Below are positions 1 to 10,345 of a DNA stretch of 64,000 nt, piece by piece. The position numbers and the translations under genes were made by a program. Within the stretch, counting starts at the first letter, position 1; each line of letters starts with the position of its first letter. Origin of the DNA: Lampris incognitus (Eukaryota > Chordata > Actinopteri > Lampriformes > Lampridae); NCBI RefSeq assembly GCF_029633865.1, contig NC_079223.1:39424706-39488705 (forward strand), written 5' to 3'. Under the pieces are notes generated by a model that ran no database searches, was not told the DNA's origin, and worked only from the letters and a program-made list of their open reading frames with translations.

Positions 1-110
1 TGTGCCCCTGAGCAAGGCAATGGAAAGAAGGACTGGAGTTGGTCCCCGGGCGCTGCAGCTGTCCACTGCTCCTATACAATAGGATGGCTAAAATGCAGAG
101 AACAAATTTC
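1..110 (+). repeat. SINE 3' tail fragment (cut by window edge)
   Basis: The text from 'cccctgagcaaggca' through 'ggtccccgggcgctgcagct' to 'aaatgcag' closely matches the 3' part of the full SINE at 61064-61430. This is therefore the tail half of that family, in the same orientation, with its head outside the window. Confidence 0.75.
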
Positions 111-149
111 ATTTTAACCTACAATGACAAAATAAAGTGGCCATTTTTC

Positions 150-465
150 CCCTTTGTTTTCTTTCTCTCCAGTCTCAACCGACTGCAGTATCCCCATCCT
201 TTTAAAACAGCACGGTTGCATAACGACCAAAATCAACGATCGATTTCATATGCAAATTACCGTGACCACCAATTTGCATGTTGTTTTCGGTCGTTATGCA
301 AGCGTGCTGTTTGATAAGAATGGGGATACTGCAAACAGTTGAGACCGAAGAGGTCACTTAGATGAGTGATGAAACGTTTCTCTCAATAAACGCTCAAGTT
401 TCTGTGATTTCCTCAGGTGGATTACTGAGCATGCATAAAGACAGCTCAATGTGGGAAAAAAAAGC
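150..465. repeat. Imperfect long inverted repeat (foldback)
   Basis: Positions 174-238 and the reverse complement of 283-345 pair over about 60 bases; both arms carry 'gcagtatccccat' and 'gcataacgacc'. The 45-base centre contains 'atatgcaaatta'. The adjoining text to 465 ('gatgagtgatgaaacgtttc') looks like the flank of a repeat family. No coding capacity is seen. The family name is not known to me. Confidence 0.6.
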
Positions 466-467
466 TT

Positions 468-2345
468 GACGTGGCTTAATGTACCAAAACATCGATCAAA
501 GATGACCAAATTTCTCTCACGCATCTCCTGTCATACGCACTTTGACGTGTCAAAAAAAATCAAGACCGAAATCCTATGAGTATGGACGTTATCTTACATT
601 AATTGTTTTCCTCTCCATTGACCCCCCCATTATAAAGAAAGAGTTTAACGTGGCTTAATGCTCCAAAACTACGATCAAATATCACACATCTTCTGTTATG
701 AGATCTCTCCCATCTTAAAAAAATCTAACTGAAGTACATAAAGATTTCCTATATTTTCTAATGTTCTTCTGAATAATAATTGCATAATAATCAACAACAA
801 TAATAATAATAACAATAATGTTCTTCTAAATATGTTTAATACTGGAGGAAGTAAGCTAGGGCAAGATGAGCGATGTGTGAGAGGAATTTGGTGATCATTG
901 ATTGATGTTTCGGTTCATTAAGCAACGTCAAGCTTTTTCCATATAATGGGCGTCAATGGAGAGGAAAACGTTTAATGTAAGATAACGTCCATACTCATAG
1001 GATTTCAGTTTCGATTTCTTGACATGTCCTTCTTCGGCAGTCCATCGAAACGATGATGACTGTGATGCAGTTTAAGCTTGGCAAGCACGCCTGTAGGCCC
1101 TCAGGCCGCATTAGAGCAACAATATCGTCCACATTTGTCACAGACGAATGTTGTTTGAGTTGGTCTGTTATTTCTTGCATGCTGGGCCTTACCATAGGCT
1201 TCTTGTCTCTCTTGCTCAACAGCTGTTCTTGATTGCCTTACTGTGGAACGCCATCTCTGTCTGTCCAGGGCCACTGTCTCCCAGTTGGAGTCATCTATGC
1301 CACAGATTTTCATGTGGTGCTTGAGCACATCTTTGAAGCGTAGCTTCTGGCTTTCCTGCTTCCCTTTTCCCTGGCACAGCTCCCCGTAGAAAACCTCTGT
1401 CTGGCATTCTTCTCACATGGCGGGCCCATCTGAGCTGGGAGGCTGTTATTAGGGTTTCAACACTGACAGAACTAGCACGTCTCAATACTTCCACGTCAGG
1501 CACCTTGTCCTCCCATCTGATTCGCAGCAGCTTTCGCAGATGATGAGGCTGTATGCTGGTGAGCCTCTTGATGTGCTTGCGATACAGGGTCATGCATTCA
1601 GTGGAGTATAGTAGAGACGGGAGAACAGGTGTGTTGTAGACCTTGATTTTTGTTGTCAGCCTGAGGTCATGGTGGGTGGGACCAAAGTCGTTTGTGAAGA
1701 GCACAATGGCTTTTGTGGCCACTTGGATTCTTCTGTCCACTTCTAAGTCAGAGGAGTTTGTATCTGTCACAGCACTGCCCTGATAGTTAAAGCACTAACT
1801 GGTCTTCAGAGTTGCTCCATTAACTAAAATACTGGGCTGACCTTCTTCGGGGGCTTTTCTGAGGGGAAGGCTGGTACAGAAGCTCTGTTTTGGAGACATT
1901 GATCTTCAGTCCAAAGAGGGTAGCCGCTGAAGAGAAGCAGTCTACTATTTCTTGCATTTCTCCAGGATCATTGGCAACCAGAACTGAGTCATCAGCATAG
2001 AGAAGCTCGTGAACACAGAGTTCGCTTGTTTTGGTAGACGCCTTGAGTCTCGCAAGATTGTAGAGGTTTCCATCTGTTCGGGTCCTGATGTACAAGCCAC
2101 CTCTCAAGTTGGCTGACATTGTTTCTAGGACTGCAGCGAGATATAACATGACTCGGGTCAGTGCAAGCATTCGTCCCTGCTTCACTCCATGCTTGATGTT
2201 GAAAGCATCGCTGACATCTCCTCCAATTAATTCGTTCCCTGTCATATCATCGTTAAAGTGTTTATAACAAGAGAGATGTGAGAGAAATTTGGTCGTCTTC
2301 GATCGATGTTTTGGTACATTAAACCACGTTAAGGTTTTTCACGTT
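468..2345. mobile_element. Foldback element, right arm split by a LINE
   Basis: The left arm (about 468-700) is repeated as its reverse complement in two separated pieces, 880-1027 and about 2250-2345. Shared markers are 'ggacgttatcttacatta', 'ttttcctctccattgac' and 'taatgtaccaaaacatcgat'. Joined, the two right pieces restore one arm collinear with the left arm, so the sequence between them (the LINE at 1028-2249) inserted later. Each arm holds about two degenerate copies of a unit starting near 'aagcttgacgtgg'. The centre (700-880) is AT-rich with AAT repeats. No transposase is visible, so this is a non-autonomous element of unknown superfamily. Confidence 0.65.
1028..2249 (-). pseudogene. 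Non-LTR retrotransposon (LINE) fragment, broken RT
   Basis: The minus strand encodes the C-terminal half of a non-LTR reverse transcriptase in several frames. 2245-1820 has GVKQGR-like text (family form GVKQGC), then the catalytic box YADD (in LLYADDSVLVAND) and the downstream motif GLKINVSKTELLY. 1770-1291 carries the post-RT region (KVYNTPVLPSLLY, QLRWARHVRRMPD). 1328 to about 1028 encodes the terminal Cys region (CDKCGRYC). Frame changes near 1800 and 1300 show it is dead. It lacks the endonuclease and N-terminal RT and so is 5'-truncated. It sits inside the right arm of the foldback repeat. The clade is not certain; it is distinct from the L2-type copy at 9313-10340. Confidence 0.85.
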
Positions 2346-3808
2346 AAGCGTTTTAGAATGTCCCCATGAGTAAGATCACAAATTCATACTTATGACATCA
2401 AACATTAATTTGGGCCAGGGCTGATCCGGGTCTCAGCACCGCCACATAACACTGGCAACAAAACAAAAAAATCCATCAAATAGTAATTTATTCATACATT
2501 TTTACTCCGCGTTTATTGTTAAAAGAATACATATATGACATGCTGGCCATTCAAAAAAAAATTTGAAAAAATAATAAAAGATTCACGTTTTTTTCGAGTT
2601 TAACATGACGTTGCGTCATCACGTTCGTGGTCAGCGGCAAGCTGACGGTCGTATCCACTCAACAGTATCTGTCTGCGGTCTGCAAGACTTCAAGACACGC
2701 CCCCAAAGTACAACACACGCCCACATTAGTACAAGAAACGCCTACTTACAAGTTAGGGCAAGTGGTGGGAGTCCTGCAGTATACTGACTGACGGCTTTCT
2801 GTGTGTCTCCTCTATCAACAATGATATTTTAGCAAACTGCTCTAAACTTTATTAACTTTATTATTGCTGTTTTAATTGAGGTGGGTGGGATGGGGTGGGG
2901 GATGAATTTATATTAGTGATGCAACTGTGTTCATTTATGTAAGCATTCATGTGAAAGCATGTGTATACATGGATGTTGTTGTAGGATGTTTTTTAATGTG
3001 GACCCCAGGAAGAGTAGCTGTTGCCTTGGGTAACAGCTAATGGGGATCTAAAACATAAACATAAACATAAACTACAAGCCATTGACCATGGTCTTCCATT
3101 ATGATCAAGTTTTTTAGCTTTAAATCAAGGCAAACATCACATCCTCAGACAGCCAAGTAATTTATGTAAACTAGCTAGGTATGCCAGTAATAACAGCAGC
3201 CAGCGGCATTTTGCTAGGCTTAAATTTGTGGCTGTAAATTGACAGGAATAATCCGTTACTCAAGTTAGGCTGTGTTTTAAGTATTCTACAGGCTGCATGC
3301 CAGTATGTGGCATAGGTGGATGGCAAGATAGGCAGAAAAATAGGTCAGAAACTGACAGTTTAAAAACAGAATGTAATTTGCTCTGATACTCGTCTTAAAC
3401 AATGTTTCGATTTTACAAAACGATGCAAACGCAAGACAGTTTGCAGCAGGTTGCCTGCAATTTTTGGTAGCTAACTGTTACATTAAGTTAGCGGGCAAGC
3501 TCTAGTTCGAGTTTAACTGTCAAGCAAGCTAGCACATATTGAAATCTTTCAGCATTGTCAGGACAATTCGGGTTTGAGAAGAATATCAGAGCAGCTCAAA
3601 TTACACCATGACTAGTGGTAATGCAGGCTAGCTTGACCATTTCCTAGCATTCCTAGCGTCAATGAAATTATGAAATTAATTAATGAAAAGGAACTAGTTT
3701 GCAGTCTTTGTCTTGCCTCTCATAGGAACAAGGCTTCGTTTAATTTTAGTTTGAGCTTTTTTTACATGACTATTTTGACTTAGATAATGTATGCATAATG
3801 CATACATT
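2346..3808. other. Gene-free stretch with a LINE-tail-like segment
   Basis: No convincing coding frame is seen. At 2984-3075 'ggaccccaggaagagtagc' followed by 'gctaatggggatc' and a short (ACATAA)n run has the look of a teleost LINE 3' end. The rest is unique AT-rich DNA. Confidence 0.5.
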
Positions 3809-3968
3809 TCCATCCATTATCCAAACTGCTGATCCTGCTCTCAGGGTCGCGTGGGTGCTGGAGCCTATCCTAGCAGTCATTGGGCAGCAGGCGGGGAGAC
3901 ACCCTGGACAGGCCACCAGGCCATCACAGCCCCCCCCCCACACACACACACACACGCACACACACCTA
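3809..3968 (-). repeat. SINE family A, 3'-part fragment, ending in (CA)n
   Basis: The block 'ccatccattatccaaac'...'gctggagcctatcc'...'ggagacaccctggacaggcc' matches copies at 44137-44409 and 59249-59612. Here the copy stops after 'ccatcacag' in a C-run and (CA)n, so the tRNA-like head is missing. Orientation is set by the tRNA-like head of the complete copies. Confidence 0.8.
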
Positions 3969-4256
3969 TCATTAATGTATATCAAAATCACACATTCAGT
4001 CTGTCTCCGATTGATTTTGAGAGTCTCTAACATACTTAACAAAGATGCATAATGTTGCACATAGCCACAAAATAAATATACCACAGACTGAAATTAGCTA
4101 GCATAATAAACTAAGCTATTATCAACGTGACTCAGTGTTAATCTCGCCGGAGCTTTGCTTGGTAAAATATAAAGAAAGAGATGACGCTCGCTCTCACAAA
4201 ACAGGCCTGTACTACAATGTATTAAAACTTTTTTTTCCTATATCTGTATTGATATA

Positions 4257-5473
4257 CACTCACCGGCCACTTTATTAGGCACACCTGTCCAACTGCTCGT
4301 TAATGCAAATTTCTAATCAGCCAATCACATGGCAGCAACTCAATGCATGTAGGCATGTAGACATGGTCAAGACGATCTACTGCAGTTCAAACCGAGCATC
4401 AGAATGGGGAAGAAAGGGGATTTAAGTGACTTTGAACGTGGCATGGTTGTTGGTGCCAGACGGGCTGGTCTGAGTATTTCAGAAACTGCGGATCTACTGG
4501 GATTTTCATGCACAACCATCTCTAGGGTTTACAGAGAATGGTCCGAAAAAGAGAAAATATCCAGTGAGCGGCAGTTCTGTGGGTGAAAATGCCTTGTTGA
4601 TGCCAGAGGTCAGAGGAGAATGGCCAGACTGGTTCGAGCTGATAGAAAGGCAACACTAACTCAAATAACCACTCATTACAACCGAGGTATGCAGAAGAGC
4701 ATCTCTGAACGCACAACACGTCGAACCTTGAGGCAGATGGGCTACAGCAGCAGAAGACCACACCGGGTGCCCCTCCTGTCAGTTAAGAACAGGAAACTGA
4801 GGCTACAATTCGCAGAGGCTCACCAAAATTGGACAATAGAAGATTGGAAAAACGTTGCCTGGTCTGATGAGACTCGATTTCTGCTGCGACATTCGGATGG
4901 TAGGGTCAGAATTTGGCGTCAATAACATGAAAGAAAGGATCCATCCTGCCTTGTATCAACGGTTCAGGCTGGTGGTGGTGGTGTAATGGTGTGGGGGATA
5001 TTTTCTTGGCACACTTTTGGCCCCTTAGTACCAATTGAGCATCGTGTCAACGCCACAGCCTACCTGAATATTGTTGCTGACCATGTCCATCCCTTTATGA
5101 CCACAGTGTTCCCATCTTCTGATGGCTACTTCCAGCAGGATAATGCGCCATGTCATAAAGCTCGAATCATCTCAGACTGGTTTCTTGAACATGACAATGA
5201 GTTCACTGTACTCAAATGGCCTCCACAGTCACCAGATCTCAATCCAATAGAGCACCTTTGGGATGTGGTGGACCGGGAGATTCGCATCATGGATGTGCAG
5301 CTGACAAATCTGCAGCAACTGCGCGATGCTATCATGTCAATATGGACCAAACTCTCTGAGGAATGTTTCCAGTACCTTGTTGAATCTATGCCACGAAGGA
5401 TTAAGGCAGTTCTGAAGGCAAAAGGGGGTCCAACCCGGTACTAGCAAGGTGTACCTAATAAAGTGGCCAGTGA

Positions 5474-5476
<3 letters not shown>
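4257..5476 (+). mobile_element. Tc1/mariner DNA transposon (DD36E type)
   Basis: A 1,220-bp element is bounded by 30-bp terminal inverted repeats (4257-4286 and 5447-5476, two mismatches, ends CACTCAC/GTGAGTG) inside TA-rich flanks, as expected of TA-targeting Tc1/mariner elements. It carries one transposase frame in the same orientation. The right end abuts a (TA)n run, so the exact target duplication cannot be read. The clean ends and single-frame ORF suggest a fairly recent copy, now inactive because of two stop codons. Confidence 0.92.
4404..5444 (+). pseudogene. Tc1/mariner transposase, two in-frame stops
   Basis: A single frame of 347 codons runs from ATG 4404 to TAG 5442-5444 with no frameshift, broken by TGA at 4584-4586 and TAA at 4923-4925. 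The N-terminus has a paired-type helix-turn-helix (residues about 8-50, GLSISETADLLGFS), then a basic second HTH region (RRTLRQMGYSSRRPHR). Catalytic residues visible are the Asp in VAWSDETRF, the Asp in FQQDNAPCH and the Glu in LNPIEHLWD. There are 36 residues between the second Asp and the Glu, so this is DD36E rather than the classic DD34E of Tc1. The enzyme would cut and paste the element at TA sites. Both stops sit where a single C-to-T change (CGA or CAA) would explain them. Confidence 0.9.
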
Positions 5477-5479
<3 letters not shown>

Positions 5480-5513
<34 letters not shown>

Positions 5514-5620
5514 CACTTTATTAAAAGAAACACTCAATGGTAGGGAAAGTGCTCAACAAATAAGGAGCAAAATATTGACTTGACTCACTGGATTTTATAT
5601 ATATATATATATATATATGC
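5480..5620. repeat. (TA)n microsatellites around a short interspersed repeat
   Basis: (TA)n runs lie at about 5480-5512 and 5596-5618. Between them 'gaaacactcaatg' and 'aaagtgctcaacaaataagg' match, in reverse complement, the repeat at 32545-32620, so this is a second copy of a dispersed family with TA-repeat edges. Confidence 0.65.
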
Positions 5621-5990
5621 ATACATTTATTTTCTTTAAATTTCAAAGTTTCAGAGGTTAACACTACATGTAGAAATTACTGAAGCAAAGAAGAGGAAGC
5701 TTAAAGACTTCTTCAAAATATACATCAGCTATCACTACTGATCTAGCTTAGCTAGGCATGTGCCGAAGTTTGTATCTTTTTTTTTAATAGGTTCACTAGA
5801 TAATCCAATCGTTATTTAATTTGTTGATATAAAATTTAAAAACTGAATGGCTAAGCTAGTTCAAGTTTATTGTCCCTTGGTGCATTTTCAATCTGTTGTC
5901 AGATTTGTCTTCATCATGTCATGCCATCAGTGCTTACTATTAAGGTTTTCCTTTTCCTTTGTCAATTCTCCTCATTTAAATGTGGCGTTG

Positions 5991-6437
5991 GGCATCCGGG
6001 TAGCATAGCAGTCTATTCCGTTGCCTACCAATACAGGGATTGCCAGTTCGAATCCCCGTTGTTACCTCCGGCTTGGTCGGGCGTCCCTACAGACACAACT
6101 GGCCGTGTCTGTTGGTGGGAAGCCAGATGTGGGTATGTGTCCTGGTCACTATACTAGCGCATCCTATGGTCGGTTGGGGCGCCCGTTCGGGGGGAGGGGG
6201 AACTGGGGAGAATAGTATGATCCTCCCACGCGCTACGTCCCCCTGGTGAAACTCCTCACTGTCAGGTGAAAAGAAGCGGCTGGCAACTCCACATGTATCG
6301 GAGGAGGCATGTGGTAGTCTGCAGCCCTCCCCGGATCAGCAGAGGGGGTGGAGCAGCGACCAGGATGGCTTGGAACAGTGGGGTACTTGCCCAATTACAA
6401 CTGGTGAAAAAGGGGAGAAAAATCCAAAAAAAAAAAT
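5991..6437 (+). repeat. tRNA-headed SINE, family B, full copy
   Basis: The head 'gggcatccgggtagcatagc' and 'agttcgaatcccc' resembles tRNA A and B boxes (internal pol III promoter). A body shared with four other copies in this window follows ('cttggtcgggcgtccctac', 'aagaagcggctggcaactcc', 'ggaggaggcatgtggtagtc'), ending in 'ggggagaaaaatcc' and an A-run. SINEs are moved in trans by LINE machinery. Short ORFs across it are not genes. Confidence 0.85.
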
Positions 6438-6585
6438 GCAGAGTTGATCAAAACAGGACAGGTCATGGGGGAGGAGAGGAGGAAAGCAGCTTGAAAATGA
6501 GAGAGGAGCAGAGCAGCTTAGGGAGGAGAGGGGAGCAGAGGAGCTTGGACTGGAGAGAAGAGCAGGACAGGGGAGCAATGTAAGT
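6438..6585. repeat. Purine-rich (GGA/GAA) low-complexity tract
   Basis: Almost only A and G, with imperfect repeats of 'gaggagcagagcagctt' type. Reading frames across it (Arg/Glu/Ser-rich) are composition artefacts. Confidence 0.7.
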
Positions 6586-6644
6586 AGCAGCCGCTTACTT
6601 GACTGCTGGAATCATAATCAATTTGAACATTTCACCAAGACATA

Positions 6645-6983
6645 GGGCCCAGACACACCAAACCGACTAGAGGCGACGAAGGCCGACTGCTGCGTCGCCT
6701 CACGTCGCCTGCCATCTGGGCCAAAAAGTAGCACTTGAGCACACCGCAAAGACTGCAGCTGACGGCAACTAGCATGTACATTCTGCACTGATTCGCTAAG
6801 CTGAATAGCGAATCAGAGGGATCTCTCTCACCGACGGGCTCCGCCGATCGGCCGAAAAGCTGCCGACAGGGGTCCGACTAGTGCCGATGGTGCGGGACAC
6901 ACTGCAAAAACTAGGGTCACAGACGCTCACCGACGTCCCGACATTGGCCAACGACCGACTGTCAGCCTGGTGTGTCAGGGCCC
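6645..6983. mobile_element. MITE-like element with 16-bp terminal inverted repeats
   Basis: The left end 'gggcccagacacacca' and the right end 'tggtgtgtcagggccc' are inverted repeats with one mismatch, 339 bp apart. The interior is CpG-rich ('cgacgaaggccgac', 'ccgacaggggtccgac') with no coding frame. No clean target duplication was seen, so the superfamily is left open. Confidence 0.7.
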
Positions 6984-7004
6984 TTATCCATTTCTTATTA
7001 TTAA

Positions 7005-8872
7005 AAAGAAAAATTGGGATGCAAATCATGCAGGAGAGCAGGGTCATTTGGGACAATGAGAACAAAACTGAGGTACACTTTCTCTAGCGAATGGCAGCAC
7101 TGTAGGGTAAGCCCATATGGCAACAACAATGAGAAGCAAGTGAAATCTTTGAGAACGAAAATCAACAAACACAGTGTCTTGCAGTTACAAATGAGCAGAA
7201 GACATAACTGAAAAGACAAGATGAGAATGCTCTAGAATCAAGCTCTCTTAAAACACAAGCTGAAATTTTAACTTCCAACCCACAATGTCTTCAGAACAAC
7301 GCACTTTATTGCAAAAAAATAATCGGCCATATTCTGTTCACCCAGGACTAATAGAGCTACAGAGGATAAATGGTGTAAATGTTGGCCGTGTTCTTCACTC
7401 AAATGTCACATGTACAGACATTGTACATTTTATATCAAAAGAGATGAGGCAAGCATTATTGGCAAGCATCAGAATGAACCAATCCAAAGCTCACTGTAAG
7501 TGTGGATGAAAGCACCTCTTTAAGCAAAAAGTCTTGTCTTATTGTGGACCCCAGAACATCAGCTGATAGCTTGGAGCCGTTGACCTTCTTTTTAGATCTT
7601 CTTGAGCTAGAGAATACAACTGCAGATGCAATTACTAGAGAAATACTAAACTGCCTGCTGAAACATGGCCTTGGTGATGCTTTTCTTAAAGAACGTCCGA
7701 TGGGATTCTGTTCAGATGGAGCAAAAAAGGGTAAAACTGAAAAGTAAGTTCCCAGGCCTCATAGGCTGGCATTGTCTGAACCACAGGTTTGAGTTGTCTG
7801 TGTCAGATACAGTCAAGCACTGCACAGACACCAACCACCTCACAGCTCTTCTTGGAAAGTTATACTGTCTGTATAATCAGTCACATAAAAACCCAAGAGA
7901 GCTCGATGCTGTAGTCTCTGAAGCAGGTGTATGTTTGAGGAGGATTGGTCAAGTCTTAGGGATAAGGTGGGGTGGCTTCATCTTTCAGAACAGTGAATGC
8001 TGTTTGGACGATGTATGCTGCACTCTACAAACACCTCACAACTGCAAGTAAAGGTCTGAACCAAAACTCAATTGAAGGATGTATGTACGAGGGCAAGCAG
8101 CAAAGTTGAGTTCAATTGCTTTTGTTAAAAACCTCAGGCTAGTGATGAACACAGTGGAGGAGCTTAAAGAACTGTCTGAGGCTATGCAGTCCAGAGACAT
8201 TAGACTGTCTCAGTCAGTCAACCTGAGAAAAAGGCAGCTAGATGTTTTCAAAACCATGAGCAGGAACCCAGACAGTGGTCCATTCTACAAAACTGCATGT
8301 GAGGCTGCGCAGCAAGGTGCTTTTAATGGCATAACACAGTTCAGTGACAGCAGCCAGAAGGTAATAGATCACAGAATGTTCTATGAAGCACTATGCAAAA
8401 GCATGCAAACAAGAATGGTCACAAGTGAAGAGGAATCACTCTTTCACAAGGTCAATGTGTTGAATAAAAACACATAGCCAAGCCCTCTACCATTAATGTA
8501 CGGGGGAAATGAAGTAAGAGGACAATGCAATCTTTAGAAAATAGGATTCTCTGGTGTTAGGCAAAGTCACGCGGATTTTAAGGAGAACTCCAGCGTATCA
8601 AGGCACAAGTCCCTTCTGAAACGTGAACATGCAGCAGAACCCATTACTGTAAACAGCACAGAGTGAGAGAGATTTCTCTGAAATGAATGCGGTTGTGATA
8701 CTGCTGCACTCACAACTGAAACTTGAAAATGTCTCTGCTCTAATGTTCATTAAAATGGGTGGACATCCTCTTACCTCTTGGGATACCACAAAATATGTCA
8801 GAAAGTGGGTAGCTATGTACCAGAAGATCTGTAGACCATTTGGTGTGTAGACAAAGATGCAGTACCACACAA
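7005..8872 (+). pseudogene. hAT-superfamily (ZBED/KIAA1586-like) transposase remnant
   Basis: Fragments in changing frames follow the order of a hAT transposase of the kind found in ZBED and KIAA1586-like proteins. 7014-7211 has a Cys pair (GCKSC) and a basic BED-like finger region. 7285-7509 has HPGLIELQRINGVNVGR. 7502-7747 has DESTSLSKKSCLI and SFFLDL-like text. 7665-8051 has WHCLNHRFELSVSD, the conserved hAT core. About 8079-8470 has the helical region. About 8735-8850 carries the C-terminal KMGGHPLTSWDTTKYVRKW. At least four frameshifts and several stops make it non-functional. No terminal repeats were found, so it may be an old transposon copy or a decayed domesticated gene. Confidence 0.75.
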
Positions 8873-8875
8873 GCT

Positions 8876-9304
8876 TCCAACAGTATCTAGATGACTTTGA
8901 TTAGCATTTTAGTGTTCAGAGCAGAGGGTTGTCTCACCTAGTTATATTTTATTTACAGGTTGTCAAATAACATCGATCAGATCTTGTAGTCTATGCGTGC
9001 ACACATGCACCCATGAAACCCTGAAATCACAGAGCCCCCACATAACTAATCCCGATTTAACTCTTGCTTATAACCTGCACTCTTCCAGGTTACTTGCTTG
9101 CTGTAAATCCTCCACAAGAAATATGGCATTAATTAGAATAGCTCGGAAATATGCATTTCTTTACAATTTCAAATGCAGAAACGCAGTAGAGCATCTTTTG
9201 AGCTTGCACTTTACCTCATTGCAAGCACAACATTTTCTCCCATGTTTCTCCTTTTCCCATTTGACACTGTGATTCTACATAGGCTCATTTTCTGCATTAG
9301 GGCT
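8876..9304. other. Unique gene-free sequence
   Basis: No repeat or gene is recognised. It lies between the hAT remnant and the tail of the L2 LINE. Confidence 0.5.
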
Positions 9305-9312
9305 CATTATCA

Positions 9313-10340
9313 ACAACAACAACAACAACAACAACAACAACTTAGTTTTGTATAGCGCCTTTCAAGGAACCCAAGGACACTTTACACTAGATAAGAACAA
9401 AAAAATAAAAAAACGACACGAACAGAAAATAAAAAGAGCAAAGATTGCCGGGGATAATAGAAGTGAATGGAGGCCATAGGCCTAGGTGAACAGGTGAGTT
9501 TTCAGGAGTTTTTTCAAAGTATCCAAAGGCAAATCATTGCGGATCTCTGCTTGAATAGCGGTCCACGGGTGGGGGCTGCCACACTAAAGGCTCTATCCCA
9601 AAAGTGCAGGCTGGTGTGGGGGATGGAAAGCAAGCCAGTGTCTGCAGACCGCAGATTCCGGGATGGAATATAGGGGTTGGGGAGGTCTGATAGGTACTGG
9701 GGGGTAAGGGCATGGAGGGATTTATAGGTGAAGAGGAGGATTTTATAGGAAATGTGGGATTTGACCGGGAGCCAGTGAAGGTGGACAAGGGTGGGAGTGA
9801 TGTGTTGCCAGGGCTTGGTGAGGGTGAGCACCCTGGCAGCTGAATTCTGCACATCCTGAATGAAGCCTGTCTAGGGTTTTGCTAGGTACCCCAGACAGGA
9901 CTCCATTGCAATAAGCCACACGGGAGGGGATGAAGGCACAGATGAGGGTCTCTGCCATGGATTTTGAGGTGAAAGAAAGCAGATTTGGTGACGGATTTGA
10001 TGTGTGACTGGAACGACAAGGTGAAGTCCAGAATGACACCAAGGTTATGGACTTCTGGGGATGGGCAGATGGAGCAGCCATCTACGTCAAGAAGATCTCC
10101 AACCTTCCAGAGCAGCGCCTTAGGAGCCACAACCACAAGCTCATTCTTATTGCTATTTAGCTTGAGTAGATTTGATGACATCCAGATTTTTATTTGGCGG
10201 AGGAAGTTGACAAGGATTGTGGGGGGAGCTGAGAGGATGGTCTAGTGCCGAGATAAAGCTGCGTGTCGTCAGCGTAGCAATGGCAACTTAAACCGTGGTG
10301 GTGGATGATCTGACCAAGGGGGAGTATGTAGATGTTATCT
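9313..10340 (-). pseudogene. 5'-truncated L2-type LINE
   Basis: The minus strand begins inside the RT palm with the catalytic box [10 protein letters not shown] (about 10284-10255). It continues through KLNSNKNELVVVAPK, VHNLGVILDFTLSFQSHIKS and the terminal region QNSAARVLTLTKPWQHITP...LHWLPV and YLSDLPNPY. This order and text are typical of L2-family LINEs in fish. The 3' end reads 'ggcgctatacaaaac' followed by a (TTG)n tail, seen on the plus strand as (CAA)n at 9313-9342. Frames shift at several points (near 9880 and 10180), so it is dead. Loss of the 5' part is the normal result of incomplete reverse transcription. Confidence 0.88.
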
Positions 10341-10345
10341 TATTC

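Noticed and set aside
340..400. Hammerhead ribozyme core ('gatgagtgatgaaac')
   Set aside because: The CTGATGA core and a proper stem II are absent; the resemblance is limited to GATGAG and GAAAC.
4404..5444. A host gene with a transposase-like domain (domestication)
   Set aside because: It lies between matching 30-bp inverted repeats and has two internal stops, so it is a plain mobile element copy.
6336..6583. Gly/Glu/Arg-rich and Ser/Pro-rich frames
   Set aside because: They fall in a SINE tail and a purine tract.
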